Part shown: one piece after another, positions 1 to 9,237 of the stretch | Position numbering within the stretch: position 1 is the stretch's first letter | Layout: every line of letters starts with the position of its first letter | From: UKL13-2 sp038321965 | Lineage (GTDB): Bacteria; Pseudomonadota; Gammaproteobacteria; Burkholderiales; Usitatibacteraceae | DNA length: 64,000 nucleotides | Assembly: GCA_038321965.1 (NCBI GenBank) | Contig: JBBQFL010000002.1 | Span: 172,608-236,607, forward strand | Direction: 5' to 3' | Translations under genes and position numbers: made by a program | Notes under the pieces: generated by a model | What the model was told of the DNA's origin: nothing | Database searches by the model: none | Seen by the model: the letters and a program-made list of their open reading frames with translations, nothing else

Positions 1-293
1 CCAGAGGAACAGAAGCGGTTGATGGTCACTGCGGGCACGCTGTCAGGCAGACCCGCGAGCAACACGCCGATACGCGCCACGTTCATGCCCTGCTCGCCTT
101 CCGGCATCGCGCAGCCGACGACCACGTCGCCAATGTCGTGCGGATCGAGGCCGGGCACGTGGCTGATAACGCCTCTGAGCACATGCGCGAGCATGTCGTC
201 GGGGCGAATGTTTTTGAACATGCCGCGTGGCGCTTTGCCGACGGGTGTGCGGACGGCGGCGACGATGTAGGCTTCTTGAACTTGTTTGGTCAT
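1..293 (-). CDS. fadA: Acetyl-CoA acyltransferase (thiolase), N-terminal part
   Basis: Partial gene that runs off the left edge; 97 codons are visible. The reading frame opens at ATG 293 and contains the thiolase N-terminal pattern VAAVRTPVGKAP followed by the nucleophile region VTINRFCSSG, where the Cys is the catalytic residue that takes up the acyl group in this family. It would catalyse the last, thiolytic step of beta-oxidation. It is the last gene visible in the PsrA-headed operon and is the usual partner of a FadB-type enzyme, here encoded at 958-3342. A separate thiolase lies at 9238-10518, so the operon carries two. Substrate chain length cannot be told from this fragment. Confidence 0.9.
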   Translation of the reverse strand, partial: MTKQVQEAYIVAAVRTPVGKAPRGMFKNIRPDDMLAHVLRGVISHVPGLDPHDIGDVVVGCAMPEGEQGMNVARIGVLLAGLPDSVPAVTINRFCSS

Positions 294-322
294 TTTGATT
301 CCTTTAAATCGATGCTCTGCTA

Positions 323-937
323 CTAAGAGCGTTTGAAATTGAAAATAAATTCGCGTAATTGCGCGTCGGTGACAAGCTGTTCGGGTTTAATTTCGCGGCC
401 CAACAACTGCGAATAACTACGCGCAGTATCTTCGCGATCACCTTTGGCAATGTCGGCTTGCCCCAAGCGATTGAGTGCCTTTAGTTCTGCCATGGTTTCG
501 GCAGTCGGCGTGGGTAAAAGTGCAAGACGTTGCTCCGCGTAACGCATCACCGACTCAGCCATTTGCTGCTCGCGACTACGTAGCCGCCAATAAGTTGGCG
601 AGCTTGCATTCGAGAGTTTCCGCGACAGTGGCGTATCCCTCTCCCGAATGTGGTGTAGTACCAGACGGTCCACATCTTGGGCAAAAAATCGATCCGACAA
701 AAATGGTTGCCCGTCGGATTTGCCGGCTACGACGGCCCAGGATTTCAACGCGGACATAATCTCGGAAAAGTAATTGCCATCCTCAATGCCTCGAGCGACA
801 CCACCTGACCAGCCCGCGACAAACGCAGTCATCACAAGGCCGATCACCGCCCAATTGGGAAAGCGCATTTTTCGCAGCTTCGCGACGGATACTCTCATGT
901 CACCGAAATGCATTTTGAATTCTTGCGTTAGTTGCAT
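323..937 (-). CDS. Hypothetical protein with one N-terminal membrane segment
   Basis: A 204-residue protein that I do not recognise. Residues about 28-48 form a hydrophobic segment ending in a Gly-rich turn (WSGGVARG), which suggests a single membrane anchor. The remainder is charged and helix-prone, rich in Arg, Glu and Gln, and probably lies in the periplasm. It sits 20 bp after the FadB-type gene and 29 bp before the thiolase, so it is almost certainly cotranscribed with them. There is no visible enzyme motif. A second in-frame Met near residue 9 is an alternative start. Confidence 0.7.
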   Translation of the reverse strand: MQLTQEFKMHFGDMRVSVAKLRKMRFPNWAVIGLVMTAFVAGWSGGVARGIEDGNYFSEIMSALKSWAVVAGKSDGQPFLSDRFFAQDVDRLVLHHIRERDTPLSRKLSNASSPTYWRLRSREQQMAESVMRYAEQRLALLPTPTAETMAELKALNRLGQADIAKGDREDTARSYSQLLGREIKPEQLVTDAQLREFIFNFKRS

Positions 938-957
938 TGCGCTCTCCTGTTGGACGA

Positions 958-3342
958 TTAATTCCGCAGGGGCTTTCCCGTTTTGAGCATGTGCTCAATC
1001 CGCGCCTGGGTTTTCTCAGTTTTGGCGAGCTCGCAAAAATGCTTTCTCTCCAATGCGAGCATCCATTCCTCATTGACCATCGATCCCGGCTCGACTTCGC
1101 CGCCACACAAGCACGCAGCGATGCGCGAGCTGATGTCGTAATCGTGCTCGGAGATGAAGCCGCCTTCTTTCATGTTGATGAGCATCATCTTCAACGTGGC
1201 GATGCCAGTGTTGCCCGCCACCGGGAACGCCGTGGGTGCTAGCGGTGGGCGGTAGCTGGAGTTAGCCATCGCACGCGCCGTTTCCAGCGCCACAAACAGC
1301 AGTTCGTTGGCATTAAAGATGATGGTGTCCCGCCAGCGCAGATGGCCCATTTCCTTGGCTTCCTGCGCGCTTTTCGATACCTCGGCCATGGCAGCCAGCT
1401 TGAAAGACTTCTGGATAAATGGCATGAGATCGCTGCCATTGGCTGCAAGTGCTGCACGCAGGGCCATTTCCTTGAGGCCACCACCGGCAGGCAACAGTCC
1501 GACGCCAACTTCGACTAAGCCGATGTAGCTTTCCAGCGAGGCGACGACGCGATCCGAATGCATCTGGAATTCACATCCGCCGCCCAGCGCGAGGCCGTCA
1601 ACCGCCGACACCACTGGAATCATGCTGTACTTGATGCGTTGTGAGGTCGACTGAAACAGCGCGACCATGGACTCAAATTCGTCGAATTGGCCCGCCTTCA
1701 GAGCCTCCAGCGCCTTTACCAGATTGGCGCCAGCGGCGTAGGGCGGTTCGGTCTGCCAGATGACAAGTGCCTTGTAGTTGGCTTCAGCTTCATCGATAGC
1801 CTTATTCAGCCCTTCAAGTACGTCGCTGCCCAGCGTATGCATCTTGGTTTTGAACGACACGATGGCGACATCGTCGTGGCCCTTGGTGGTCCACATGCGT
1901 ACGGCATCGGTTTCGAAAATCGTCGTGCCCTTCTCGGCTGTTTCGCCGAGCAGCAATTCAGGATGCAACTGGCGTTGATAAACCGGCAGCGTTGAGCGCG
2001 CGACCATCTTGCCGGTCTTGCTTGAAAATGACCCTTCGTTGGAATGGACGCCGCGCATTTTACTTGCCGGGCCATCCGTGACCCAAGCAAGAAGCGGAGT
2101 GTTCGCCATGGTTTTTCCTGCGGCGATGTCCTCATTGATCCACTTGGCGACCTGCTCCCAACCAGCCGCCTGCCAGGTTTCAAACGGCCCCATTTTCCAG
2201 CCGAAGCCCCAGCGAATCGCAAAATCGATATCGCGCGCCGAATTGGCGACATCACCGAGATGCACAGCGATGTAATGAAACACATCGCGATAGATTGCCC
2301 ACAGGAATTGCGCTTGCGGATGCGCGCTCGCGCGCAACGCCGCAAATTGTTCGGCCGGATTTCTGATCTTGAGTATCGCCATGACTTCATCAGCGACCTT
2401 GGCATCCGATGCGCGATAGTCTTTCTTGGCGATATCGATGACCAGAATGTCCTTGCCTTTCTTGGTGAAGAAGCCCGCCTTGGTTTTTTGCCCCAGCGCG
2501 CCTTTGTCGATCAGCGCCTTGAGAAAAGCCGGCACAGCGTAAAACTTGTGCCATGGATCATTGGGCAGGTTGTCATCCATCGTTTTGAAGGTGTGCGCCA
2601 GAGTATCGAGACCGACCACATCGGCGGTGCGATAGGTGGCGCTCTTGGCACGGCCAATTGCCGGCCCGGTGAGTGCGTCCACCTCATCAAAGCCGAGTTT
2701 GAACTGCATGGTGTGATGCATCGTTGCGGCAATCGAGAAAACGCCGATGCGGTTGGCCACAAAGTTGGGCGTGTCATTGGCGCGAATAACGCCTTTGCCG
2801 ACGGTCGTTGTCAGGAAGGTTTCGAGTTGATCGAGAATCACAGCCTCGGTATCGGGTGTGGGGATCAATTCAACCAGCTTCATGTAGCGCGGCGGATTGA
2901 AGAAATGCACACCACAGAAGCGATGGCGCAATGCCTCCGGGAAAATCTTCGACAATTCGGTGATCGACAGGCCCGAGGTGTTGGAGGCGAAAATCGCATC
3001 CGCGCGCATGAATGGCGCGACTTTTTCATAAAGCGACTTTTTCCAGTCCATGCGCTCGGAAATCGCTTCGATAATCAAATCGCAGTCACGCAACCACTCG
3101 AGATTGTCGTCGTAGTTGGCCGGTGTGATCTGTGTTGCGCGCACCTTGCTGGCGAAAGGCGCTGGCTGCAGCTTGGTCATGCCCTCGATGGCTTTGAGCA
3201 CGATGCCGTTCTTGGGGCCTTCCTTCGCAGGTAGATCGAACAGAATGGATTTGACGTTGGCGTTGGTGAGGTGCGCTGCGATCTGCGCGCCCATGACGCC
3301 TGCGCCGAGGATGGCGACTTTCTTGATATGGAAATTGCTCAC
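958..3342 (-). CDS. 3-hydroxyacyl-CoA dehydrogenase / enoyl-CoA hydratase, dehydrogenase-first type
   Basis: A 794-residue bifunctional beta-oxidation enzyme. The NAD-binding Rossmann motif GAGVMGAQIAAHL is at about residues 12-24, and HFFNP, typical of 3-hydroxyacyl-CoA dehydrogenases, at about 146. The crotonase domain follows at about 500-700, with the oxyanion-type motif ALGGGCEFQ near 589. The order is therefore the reverse of E. coli FadB and resembles the FadN type. I place the start at GTG 3342 because an AGGGAG ribosome site (3349-3354) lies 6 bases upstream and the Rossmann motif follows directly; a longer frame would add 13 unlikely residues. A 140-bp gap separates it from the upstream thioesterase gene, so an extra promoter there is possible. 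A second enzyme of the same function but opposite domain order is at 6378-8399. Confidence 0.92.
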   Translation of the reverse strand: MSNFHIKKVAILGAGVMGAQIAAHLTNANVKSILFDLPAKEGPKNGIVLKAIEGMTKLQPAPFASKVRATQITPANYDDNLEWLRDCDLIIEAISERMDWKKSLYEKVAPFMRADAIFASNTSGLSITELSKIFPEALRHRFCGVHFFNPPRYMKLVELIPTPDTEAVILDQLETFLTTTVGKGVIRANDTPNFVANRIGVFSIAATMHHTMQFKLGFDEVDALTGPAIGRAKSATYRTADVVGLDTLAHTFKTMDDNLPNDPWHKFYAVPAFLKALIDKGALGQKTKAGFFTKKGKDILVIDIAKKDYRASDAKVADEVMAILKIRNPAEQFAALRASAHPQAQFLWAIYRDVFHYIAVHLGDVANSARDIDFAIRWGFGWKMGPFETWQAAGWEQVAKWINEDIAAGKTMANTPLLAWVTDGPASKMRGVHSNEGSFSSKTGKMVARSTLPVYQRQLHPELLLGETAEKGTTIFETDAVRMWTTKGHDDVAIVSFKTKMHTLGSDVLEGLNKAIDEAEANYKALVIWQTEPPYAAGANLVKALEALKAGQFDEFESMVALFQSTSQRIKYSMIPVVSAVDGLALGGGCEFQMHSDRVVASLESYIGLVEVGVGLLPAGGGLKEMALRAALAANGSDLMPFIQKSFKLAAMAEVSKSAQEAKEMGHLRWRDTIIFNANELLFVALETARAMANSSYRPPLAPTAFPVAGNTGIATLKMMLINMKEGGFISEHDYDISSRIAACLCGGEVEPGSMVNEEWMLALERKHFCELAKTEKTQARIEHMLKTGKPLRN

Positions 3343-3482
3343 TGAAAACTCCCTGATTGTGCGATTGCGGTTACGATTCAATTAATATTGAAACTCCAGC
3401 ACTGGCGCACCTTTCAGGCAACAAATGCCCGAAAACTCGCGCCGATACTTGTGTTTTATTTTTTACTTCGTTTGAAAAATCC

Positions 3483-3899
3483 TTATTCTTCCGGCACCGG
3501 CCGAGGTTTGCGCTGGTCATCCACAGCCACGTAAGTCAACTGTGCCTCGGTCACTTTCACCACTTCGGCGCCAAAGCGCTGTCGCTGCGCATACACCTCA
3601 ACATCGACGGTGATCGAGGTACGCCCGACTTTCACGACGTAGGCGTAAAAACTCACCAAGTCGCCAACCAGCACCGGCTGCTTGAACTGAAACGAATTCA
3701 CCGATACGGTCACGACCTTGCCGCGCGCCCGCACCGTCGCCGGCACGCTGCCGGCCAGATCGACTTGCGCCATCACCCAACCACCGAAAATTGTACCGTG
3801 TGCATTGGTATCGGCCGGCATCGGGATGATGCGAATGACTGGCTGCCGGTCCTTGGGTAGATGGGTGACTTCGCAAAACGGCTCGTTCGAATCTTCCAT
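3483..3899 (-). CDS. Acyl-CoA thioesterase, hotdog fold, YciA-like
   Basis: A 138-residue single hotdog-domain protein. The segment MPADTNAHGTIFGGWVMAQ carries the Asp/Asn-x-x-Gly-x-x-Phe-Gly-Gly pattern of the YciA/ACOT family near residues 27-45, where the Asp is catalytic. It would hydrolyse acyl-CoA to free acid and CoA and so recover CoA during fatty-acid breakdown. ATG 3899 overlaps the TGA of the acyl-CoA synthetase gene (TGATG), which implies coupled translation; a GTG one codon earlier is an alternative start. An opposing ligase and thioesterase side by side is common in such operons. Confidence 0.85.
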   Translation of the reverse strand: MEDSNEPFCEVTHLPKDRQPVIRIIPMPADTNAHGTIFGGWVMAQVDLAGSVPATVRARGKVVTVSVNSFQFKQPVLVGDLVSFYAYVVKVGRTSITVDVEVYAQRQRFGAEVVKVTEAQLTYVAVDDQRKPRPVPEE

Positions 3900-5899
3900 C
3901 ACAGCACATGTCCTTTGTACATATCGTCAATTGCGCTTGCGTACCTCTGGAAAATGACGTTGCGCTTGAGTTTCAGGGTCGGCGTGATCATGCCATTGTC
4001 GATGGTCCACTTCTCGCGCGCCACAGTCACCTTCCGCACCAACGCATAGCCGGGAAAGTTTTTGATCAGTTTGCCGATGCGTTGTACCAGATATTTCTCC
4101 GATTTTTCCTTGTTCTCGCCGTCCAGGCGCGGATCGATTTTCGCCTCGCTCGCAGTGCGCCCCCACTCTTCATCGTTCAACACGATGATGGCTGACAGGT
4201 AGGGCTTGGCTTCGCCATAGACCAACACCTGTTCAAACAAGGGATCCATCTGGATCGCCAGTTCCATATCCACGGGCGGCACTTTTTCGCCGTTGCCAAG
4301 GACGATGATTTCCTTGATGCGCCCGGTGATGTGAATGAAGCCGCGCTCGTCGATACTGACCTGGTCGCCGGTATTGAGCCAGCCGTCTTCGGAAAGTATG
4401 GCCCGCGTCGCTTCGGGATTATTCCAGTAGCCCATCATGATATTGGGGCCACGCGCCATCAGCACATTGTTTTCGCCGATGCGTGTTTCCACGCCTGGCA
4501 CAGCGGGGCCCACGGAACCCGGATCGTTCCTGTCGAGCAAATTTACTGCCAGCAACGGTGATGCTTCGGTGAGGCCGTACCCTTGGCAAACGGGCAAACC
4601 GAGTCCGACGAATACTTTCGACACAGCGGGAGACAGTGCGGCGCCACCCGCAACAGCAAAGCGCAGCCTGCCGCCGAAGCGCGCCAATAATTTATCTGCC
4701 ACCAGCTTCTTGAGCAGCGGCCACAGCAGGAATGAAGCCCGCCACGGACCACGGCCATTCTGATGCTCGAAGCGCCCCCAGCCTACATCGACGGCGAGAT
4801 CGAACAATTTACGTTTGCTGGGTGAGCTTTTTTTCAGTTGATCGTTGATCGCCGCTAGGAAGCGCTCGTAAATACGCGGCACCGAAAAAATAATGGTCGG
4901 TTGAATCACGCGAAAATCTTCCGCCAATTGCGGGATCGAGCGCGAGAACGCAATCGACGCGCCGGACACGACATTCAAATAATAATCAGCCGTACGCTCG
5001 AACATATGCGACAGCGGCAGGAACGAGAGGAAAACATCTTCTTGAAAAACGTCGTACACAGCGAGGCCGGACTGCACGTTCGACAGAATGTTCCGGTGCG
5101 TAAGCATCACGCCCTTGGGCTTTCCGGTCGTGCCGCTGGTATAGACGATGGTGGCAAGATCACTGCCCTGAACCTGTGGACGATCAAAACTGCCCGGGCT
5201 ATCCGGAAGCCAGTCGGCCAGTGATTTCAATCGCGGCTCATCGACATCGTTGACGGGCTTCACCGACAGAATTCGCTTCAATGTCGTCAACTGCTCGCGA
5301 ACCGTTTTCAATCGCTTCCAGTGTTCCTCACCATCAATGATGATCAGCTTGACGTCGGCATCGAGAAGAATGAACGCGACGTTTTCGGGCCGGTCATCGA
5401 CAAACAGCGGGACAGTGACCAGACCTTGCGCGAACGCACCCTGATCGGCGACGATCCAGTTGATACTGTTCTTGAGCATCACGGCGATACGCTCACCCGG
5501 CTGCAGACCTTCGCGTCGGAAACCTTCGCGCATCAGGGCCACACGATCACCGGCTTCTCGCCAGCTTGCTCCCTTCCATTCTTTGCTTGTACTGCTGAAC
5601 TCGCGGTAGGCGGGCGCATTGGGCGACGTACGGCAGCGCAATGCGAATACGTCCGCGATGGTCGCAGCGTCATCGAACATCAGGTAGCGCGTGCCACGCC
5701 GGTTTTGCAGGATCGATGATTCTGCCAACGAAGTCTCCTCGGATGTTCGCGGCAGCGATGTGGGTAGGAATTCGATTTCGTTGCCGACAGTCATTGCGCG
5801 CTTATTAGTCAACTGCGTGGTCAACTGCGTGACTTTTGCGCCTGCGAAGATTATACGGTTTCGCATTGCAACGTTGGCATGACTCATCGCCGCGAGCAT
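3899..5899 (-). CDS. Long-chain acyl-CoA synthetase (AMP-forming)
   Basis: A 666-residue member of the ANL adenylating superfamily. The phosphate-binding loop IVYTSGTTGKPKG lies at about residue 250, followed by QGYGLTEASP, GWLNTGD and the hinge GRIKEIIV, in the usual order. The long form and C-terminus match the FadD15/FAA-like class rather than E. coli FadD. It activates fatty acids to acyl-CoA and so feeds the other enzymes of the operon. ATG 5899 overlaps the TAA of the preceding hotdog gene (TAATG), which favours this start even though the first 35 residues look non-conserved; an internal Met near residue 36 (position 5794) is the alternative but has no good ribosome site. Confidence 0.92.
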   Translation of the reverse strand: MLAAMSHANVAMRNRIIFAGAKVTQLTTQLTNKRAMTVGNEIEFLPTSLPRTSEETSLAESSILQNRRGTRYLMFDDAATIADVFALRCRTSPNAPAYREFSSTSKEWKGASWREAGDRVALMREGFRREGLQPGERIAVMLKNSINWIVADQGAFAQGLVTVPLFVDDRPENVAFILLDADVKLIIIDGEEHWKRLKTVREQLTTLKRILSVKPVNDVDEPRLKSLADWLPDSPGSFDRPQVQGSDLATIVYTSGTTGKPKGVMLTHRNILSNVQSGLAVYDVFQEDVFLSFLPLSHMFERTADYYLNVVSGASIAFSRSIPQLAEDFRVIQPTIIFSVPRIYERFLAAINDQLKKSSPSKRKLFDLAVDVGWGRFEHQNGRGPWRASFLLWPLLKKLVADKLLARFGGRLRFAVAGGAALSPAVSKVFVGLGLPVCQGYGLTEASPLLAVNLLDRNDPGSVGPAVPGVETRIGENNVLMARGPNIMMGYWNNPEATRAILSEDGWLNTGDQVSIDERGFIHITGRIKEIIVLGNGEKVPPVDMELAIQMDPLFEQVLVYGEAKPYLSAIIVLNDEEWGRTASEAKIDPRLDGENKEKSEKYLVQRIGKLIKNFPGYALVRKVTVAREKWTIDNGMITPTLKLKRNVIFQRYASAIDDMYKGHVL

Positions 5900-6366
5900 T
5901 AGGTGACCTTCTTGCGGGGGCTAACGTACATATTGATGTCCGCATGCACGACCAGATTGCCCGCAGTGTCTTTCATGTCGACACTCACGATCACATCGCG
6001 CGCAGGCCCTTCGCCGAAGTCGCCGACAGTGCATTCGGCAACCATATCGGTTTTGCAGGTCTTCAAATACTGGACGCTCATGCCTTTGGGCAGCCAGCGC
6101 ATCGACGCTGGCAAGCTCGCCTCCATCATCGTGCCGGCGCCCAGCTCCGCGAGGTTACACGCGGCAATTGCGTGCACAGTTCCGATGTGGTTCTCGACAG
6201 CGCGACGCTTTTTGAGACTGACACGTGCGTATCCCGGCTTCAGCTCTTCGAAGCGCGGTGAGATGGTGCTGAAGTAAGGCGCTTTCCAACAGACCGCGCG
6301 AGCGAACAGCCACTTGCCCAGCGGCTTGTCTTCAAGATTCGTCCACATTGCCAGCGCCTTGTTCAT
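5899..6366 (-). CDS. Hotdog-fold protein, DUF4442 type (putative thioesterase)
   Basis: A 155-residue protein. The central segment ENHIGTVHAIAACNLAELGA at about residues 58-77 matches the DUF4442 branch of the PaaI-like hotdog superfamily, in which a helix packs against the sheet and binds acyl-CoA. It is likely an acyl-CoA thioesterase, but the substrate is unknown. It lies 11 bp after the FadJ-type gene and its stop overlaps the start of the acyl-CoA synthetase gene. With the YciA-like gene this makes two different hotdog proteins in one operon. Confidence 0.8.
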   Translation of the reverse strand: MNKALAMWTNLEDKPLGKWLFARAVCWKAPYFSTISPRFEELKPGYARVSLKKRRAVENHIGTVHAIAACNLAELGAGTMMEASLPASMRWLPKGMSVQYLKTCKTDMVAECTVGDFGEGPARDVIVSVDMKDTAGNLVVHADINMYVSPRKKVT

Positions 6367-6377
6367 GTTGGCTGTGC

Positions 6378-8399
6378 TCAGATGGTTTGCCAGCCAGCGT
6401 CGGCGGCAAATCTCGCGCCGTACTTTTGCTCAAGCTGCTTCATTTCCGCAAGCAGTTTTTCCTTGCCTGCGCTCTTGAGGTAATTGATCGGCCCACCACG
6501 GTGCGGTGCAAATCCGGTGCCAAAGATCACGCCGGCATCGCACAAATCAGCATCGACAACGATGCCTTCGCGCACACAGGCGACAGCCTCATTGACTGCC
6601 GGCAAGGTCATGCGCATCCAGAGTGGGGCGAGATCGACGGTACCCGAGCCATTGGCTTTTTGCGGCTTGCCATCGACCCATTTGTAAAAGCCTTCGCCGG
6701 TTTTCTTGCCGAGTTTCTTGGCGGCAACGAGTTCCTGGATTTTCTTTGGCTGCGGACCACCGGGTTTTGCCAACTCGGTGCCCACCGCAAGACCAACATC
6801 GAGACCGACGGTGTCTGCCAGTTCGATCGGCCCCATCGGCATGCCGAAATCGCGTGCGGCGGCATCGATCACTTCTGCAGGAATACCCTCCTCCAGCATG
6901 ACCTGTGCTTCAGTCATGTACGGCGTGAGGATACGATTGACGAGGAAGCCGGGTGCGGATTTGACGGGCAGCGGCAGCTTGTCGATTTTCTTCACGAATG
7001 CTTGGGAAGCCTGCATAACTTCGACGGATGTCTGCGGCCCTTCGACAATTTCCACCAACATCATCTGCGCCACGGGATTGAAGAAGTGGATGCCCACGAG
7101 GCGCTCGGGGCGTGCCAGCGCTTGCGATAACTCCTGCAGTGGAATAGACGAGGTGTTGGTTGCCAGAATCGCCGTTGGTTTCAGTCGTGGCTCGATTACG
7201 GCATAAAGCTTTTTCTTGATTTCGGTATTTTCGACGATTGCCTCGATCACCAGATCGCAGTGCGCCACGCCATCGCCCTTCACGTCGGGTATCAGCCGAT
7301 CCATCGCCGCCTGAATCAGGTGAGGCAGTTTCAAACGTCGCTTGTACATTTCCGCCGCGCGCTTGATCGCTGGGGCGATGCGGGTGTGGTCCAAATCCTG
7401 CAACGTCACCGTAAAGCCTTTCGACGCGCACCAGGCAGCAATGTCGCCACCCATCACACCAGCACCGATGACGTGGACGTGCTTGATGAGGTTGGACCCC
7501 GCGCCCAGCGCCTTCATGCGGTCCTGCAATTTGAAAATGCGGACAAGATTGGCGGTTGTCGGATGCTTGTAAATACTTGAAATCGAATAGGGATGATCCT
7601 GCGGCACTTTTCGCGGATCGCCCTCGAAGTTCTGCCACAGATCGACAATGGCGTATGGTGCCGGATAATGGTCCTTGCGCGCCCGCTTGGCGACTTGTTT
7701 GAGCGAAGCGCTGGCGACAAAGCCGCGCACCACCGGCCAGTTGGTGATGGCATCCTTGAAGGCCGGCTGATGAACTGCAGGCGGCTTGCTCAGCAAAACT
7801 TTTGCAGCGTTCTTGAAATGGCGCTGCGGTGTTGCCGCGTCAACCAGCCCCATTTTCTTCGCACGTTTGCCATCAACCGCGCGACCGGTCAGCATCAAGT
7901 CCAGCGCCTGTGCCGCACCGATCAGGTTGGGCATGCGCTTCGCACCACCCCAGCCGGGAACGATGCCGATCATGACCTCGGGTAGCGCCATCTTGGTTTT
8001 GGGACCATCGTCGGCAATGCGATATTTGCACGCAAGTGCGAGCTCGGTACCGCCGCCCATGCAGAAGCCGTGAATCAACGCGAGTGTAGGAAATGGCAGG
8101 GCTTCGACCTGATCGAATACGTCGTTGCCAAGCTTGGTGAACGCGAATGCTTCTTCCGCACTTTTCAAGGTGGTGAATTCGTCGATATCGGCACCGGCTG
8201 CAAAGCCATTTTCTTTGGCCGAAAGAATAGTCAACCCGCTTGGCTTCTTGGCCAGCGCGCTCAGCGTGCTGCAGATATCGCCGAGTTCACGGAGGGCCTC
8301 ACTGGAAAATGTATTCGTACCAGTTCCGGCGCGGTCAAACGTCAGCCACGCGAGGTTGTCCGCATCGGTTTCAAGGCGCCAATGTTTCCAGCTGTTCAT
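6378..8399 (-). CDS. fadJ: Enoyl-CoA hydratase / 3-hydroxyacyl-CoA dehydrogenase, FadJ/FadB order
   Basis: A 673-residue bifunctional enzyme. The crotonase domain comes first, with AGADIDEF and FCMGGGTELALACKYRIAD in the first 130 residues and PEVMIGIVPGWGGAKR after it. The NAD-binding motif VIGAGVMGGDIAAW follows near residue 310 and HFFNP near 438. It hydrates trans-2-enoyl-CoA and oxidises the 3-hydroxy product. ATG 8399 has a GGAG site 9-10 bases upstream; a longer frame starting at 8447 has nothing comparable. The first 29 bases overlap the end of the HAD gene. The symbol is given for domain order; fadB is equally defensible. Confidence 0.92.
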   Translation of the reverse strand: MNSWKHWRLETDADNLAWLTFDRAGTGTNTFSSEALRELGDICSTLSALAKKPSGLTILSAKENGFAAGADIDEFTTLKSAEEAFAFTKLGNDVFDQVEALPFPTLALIHGFCMGGGTELALACKYRIADDGPKTKMALPEVMIGIVPGWGGAKRMPNLIGAAQALDLMLTGRAVDGKRAKKMGLVDAATPQRHFKNAAKVLLSKPPAVHQPAFKDAITNWPVVRGFVASASLKQVAKRARKDHYPAPYAIVDLWQNFEGDPRKVPQDHPYSISSIYKHPTTANLVRIFKLQDRMKALGAGSNLIKHVHVIGAGVMGGDIAAWCASKGFTVTLQDLDHTRIAPAIKRAAEMYKRRLKLPHLIQAAMDRLIPDVKGDGVAHCDLVIEAIVENTEIKKKLYAVIEPRLKPTAILATNTSSIPLQELSQALARPERLVGIHFFNPVAQMMLVEIVEGPQTSVEVMQASQAFVKKIDKLPLPVKSAPGFLVNRILTPYMTEAQVMLEEGIPAEVIDAAARDFGMPMGPIELADTVGLDVGLAVGTELAKPGGPQPKKIQELVAAKKLGKKTGEGFYKWVDGKPQKANGSGTVDLAPLWMRMTLPAVNEAVACVREGIVVDADLCDAGVIFGTGFAPHRGGPINYLKSAGKEKLLAEMKQLEQKYGARFAADAGWQTI

Positions 8400-9186
8400 A
8401 GTGTTTTGCTCCGAAAGTGCGATTTTTGAATACTGTTTTAACGGCATCGATCACTGATGCGGCTGGCGCCAGCGATGTGATGGCGGCAATACGTGAATGC
8501 GAAACACCAATGCTGGCGAGGCTCTCGGACCGTTTTTGCTCCGGGATGCCTGCCAATGCTGGCGTTTTGCCATCTAGGTCCAGCCAAACTGCGGACATAC
8601 CCGCATTGACTGCGCCGACGATATCGTTAGCCCAGTTGTCGCCCACGAAGACCGCATCCTGAGGATCGACGCCGATACGCTCACACGCGATGGCAAATAT
8701 TCTGCCGTCTGGTTTGGTCACACCGACTGCTTCAGAGATCACGACGGTGTCGAAATAGCTCGCAATGTTGAGCGCGCGCAGTTTTTCAATCTGCTCGACA
8801 GTACTGTTGTTGGTGACGATGCCGAGTCGGCAGTGATCGCGCAGCGCATCCAACAACTCCAATGAGCCAGCGACGAGATGGCGGTTTGCCTGATGTTGTT
8901 CGCGATAAATGCGCGCCGCCCGTTCAGCGGTAACGGCATCGATCTCACGTTCGAAAGCACCGAACAGCGTTTGCATGCGCGCCACGCGTGCCTGGTCCAA
9001 ATTGAACTCACCGGCAAGAAAGCGCGCATGAAAAATTTCCAGCACTTCGGCATGCTTGTTTGCAAACAGCTCGAACGGCAGATCAGACGCATGTGCCGCG
9101 TGCATCGCCGTGAGCGCCAGCGCGGACGCCCGCCGGTGATCAAATAACGTGTCGTCCAGGTCGAACAGGATTGCGCGCGGCCACAT
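8371..9186 (-). CDS. HAD-superfamily hydrolase (class IA, YjjG/haloacid dehalogenase-like)
   Basis: A 271-residue hydrolase. The nucleophile motif FDLDDTLFD is at residues 8-16, motif II TNNS near 125, the Lys motif VTKPDGRIF near 156, and motif IV VFVGDNWANDI near 180. The helical cap between motifs I and II makes it subclass IA. These enzymes remove phosphate from small metabolites; the substrate here is unknown. It lies 51 bp after the thiolase gene and its last 29 bases run into the FadJ-type gene, so it is embedded in the beta-oxidation operon. About 40 residues past motif IV have no known motif. No strong ribosome site precedes ATG 9186. Confidence 0.85.
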   Translation of the reverse strand: MWPRAILFDLDDTLFDHRRASALALTAMHAAHASDLPFELFANKHAEVLEIFHARFLAGEFNLDQARVARMQTLFGAFEREIDAVTAERAARIYREQHQANRHLVAGSLELLDALRDHCRLGIVTNNSTVEQIEKLRALNIASYFDTVVISEAVGVTKPDGRIFAIACERIGVDPQDAVFVGDNWANDIVGAVNAGMSAVWLDLDGKTPALAGIPEQKRSESLASIGVSHSRIAAITSLAPAASVIDAVKTVFKNRTFGAKHYEQLETLAP

Positions 9187-9237
9187 ATCCGTCAGCCGCG
9201 GATCATGAGTACGGATTTCATGACTGGAACTGGCGGG

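Noticed and set aside
2044..3234. 396-residue open frame on the plus strand
   Set aside because: It lies fully antisense to the dehydrogenase-first enzyme, whose motifs are intact; the frame is a codon-bias shadow with no ribosome site.
3377..3392. TTCAAT-TAAT-ATTGAA inverted repeat as a second PsrA operator
   Set aside because: It lacks CAAAC/GTTTG half-sites; the nearby CGTTTGAA at 3469-3476 is only a half-site without a partner.
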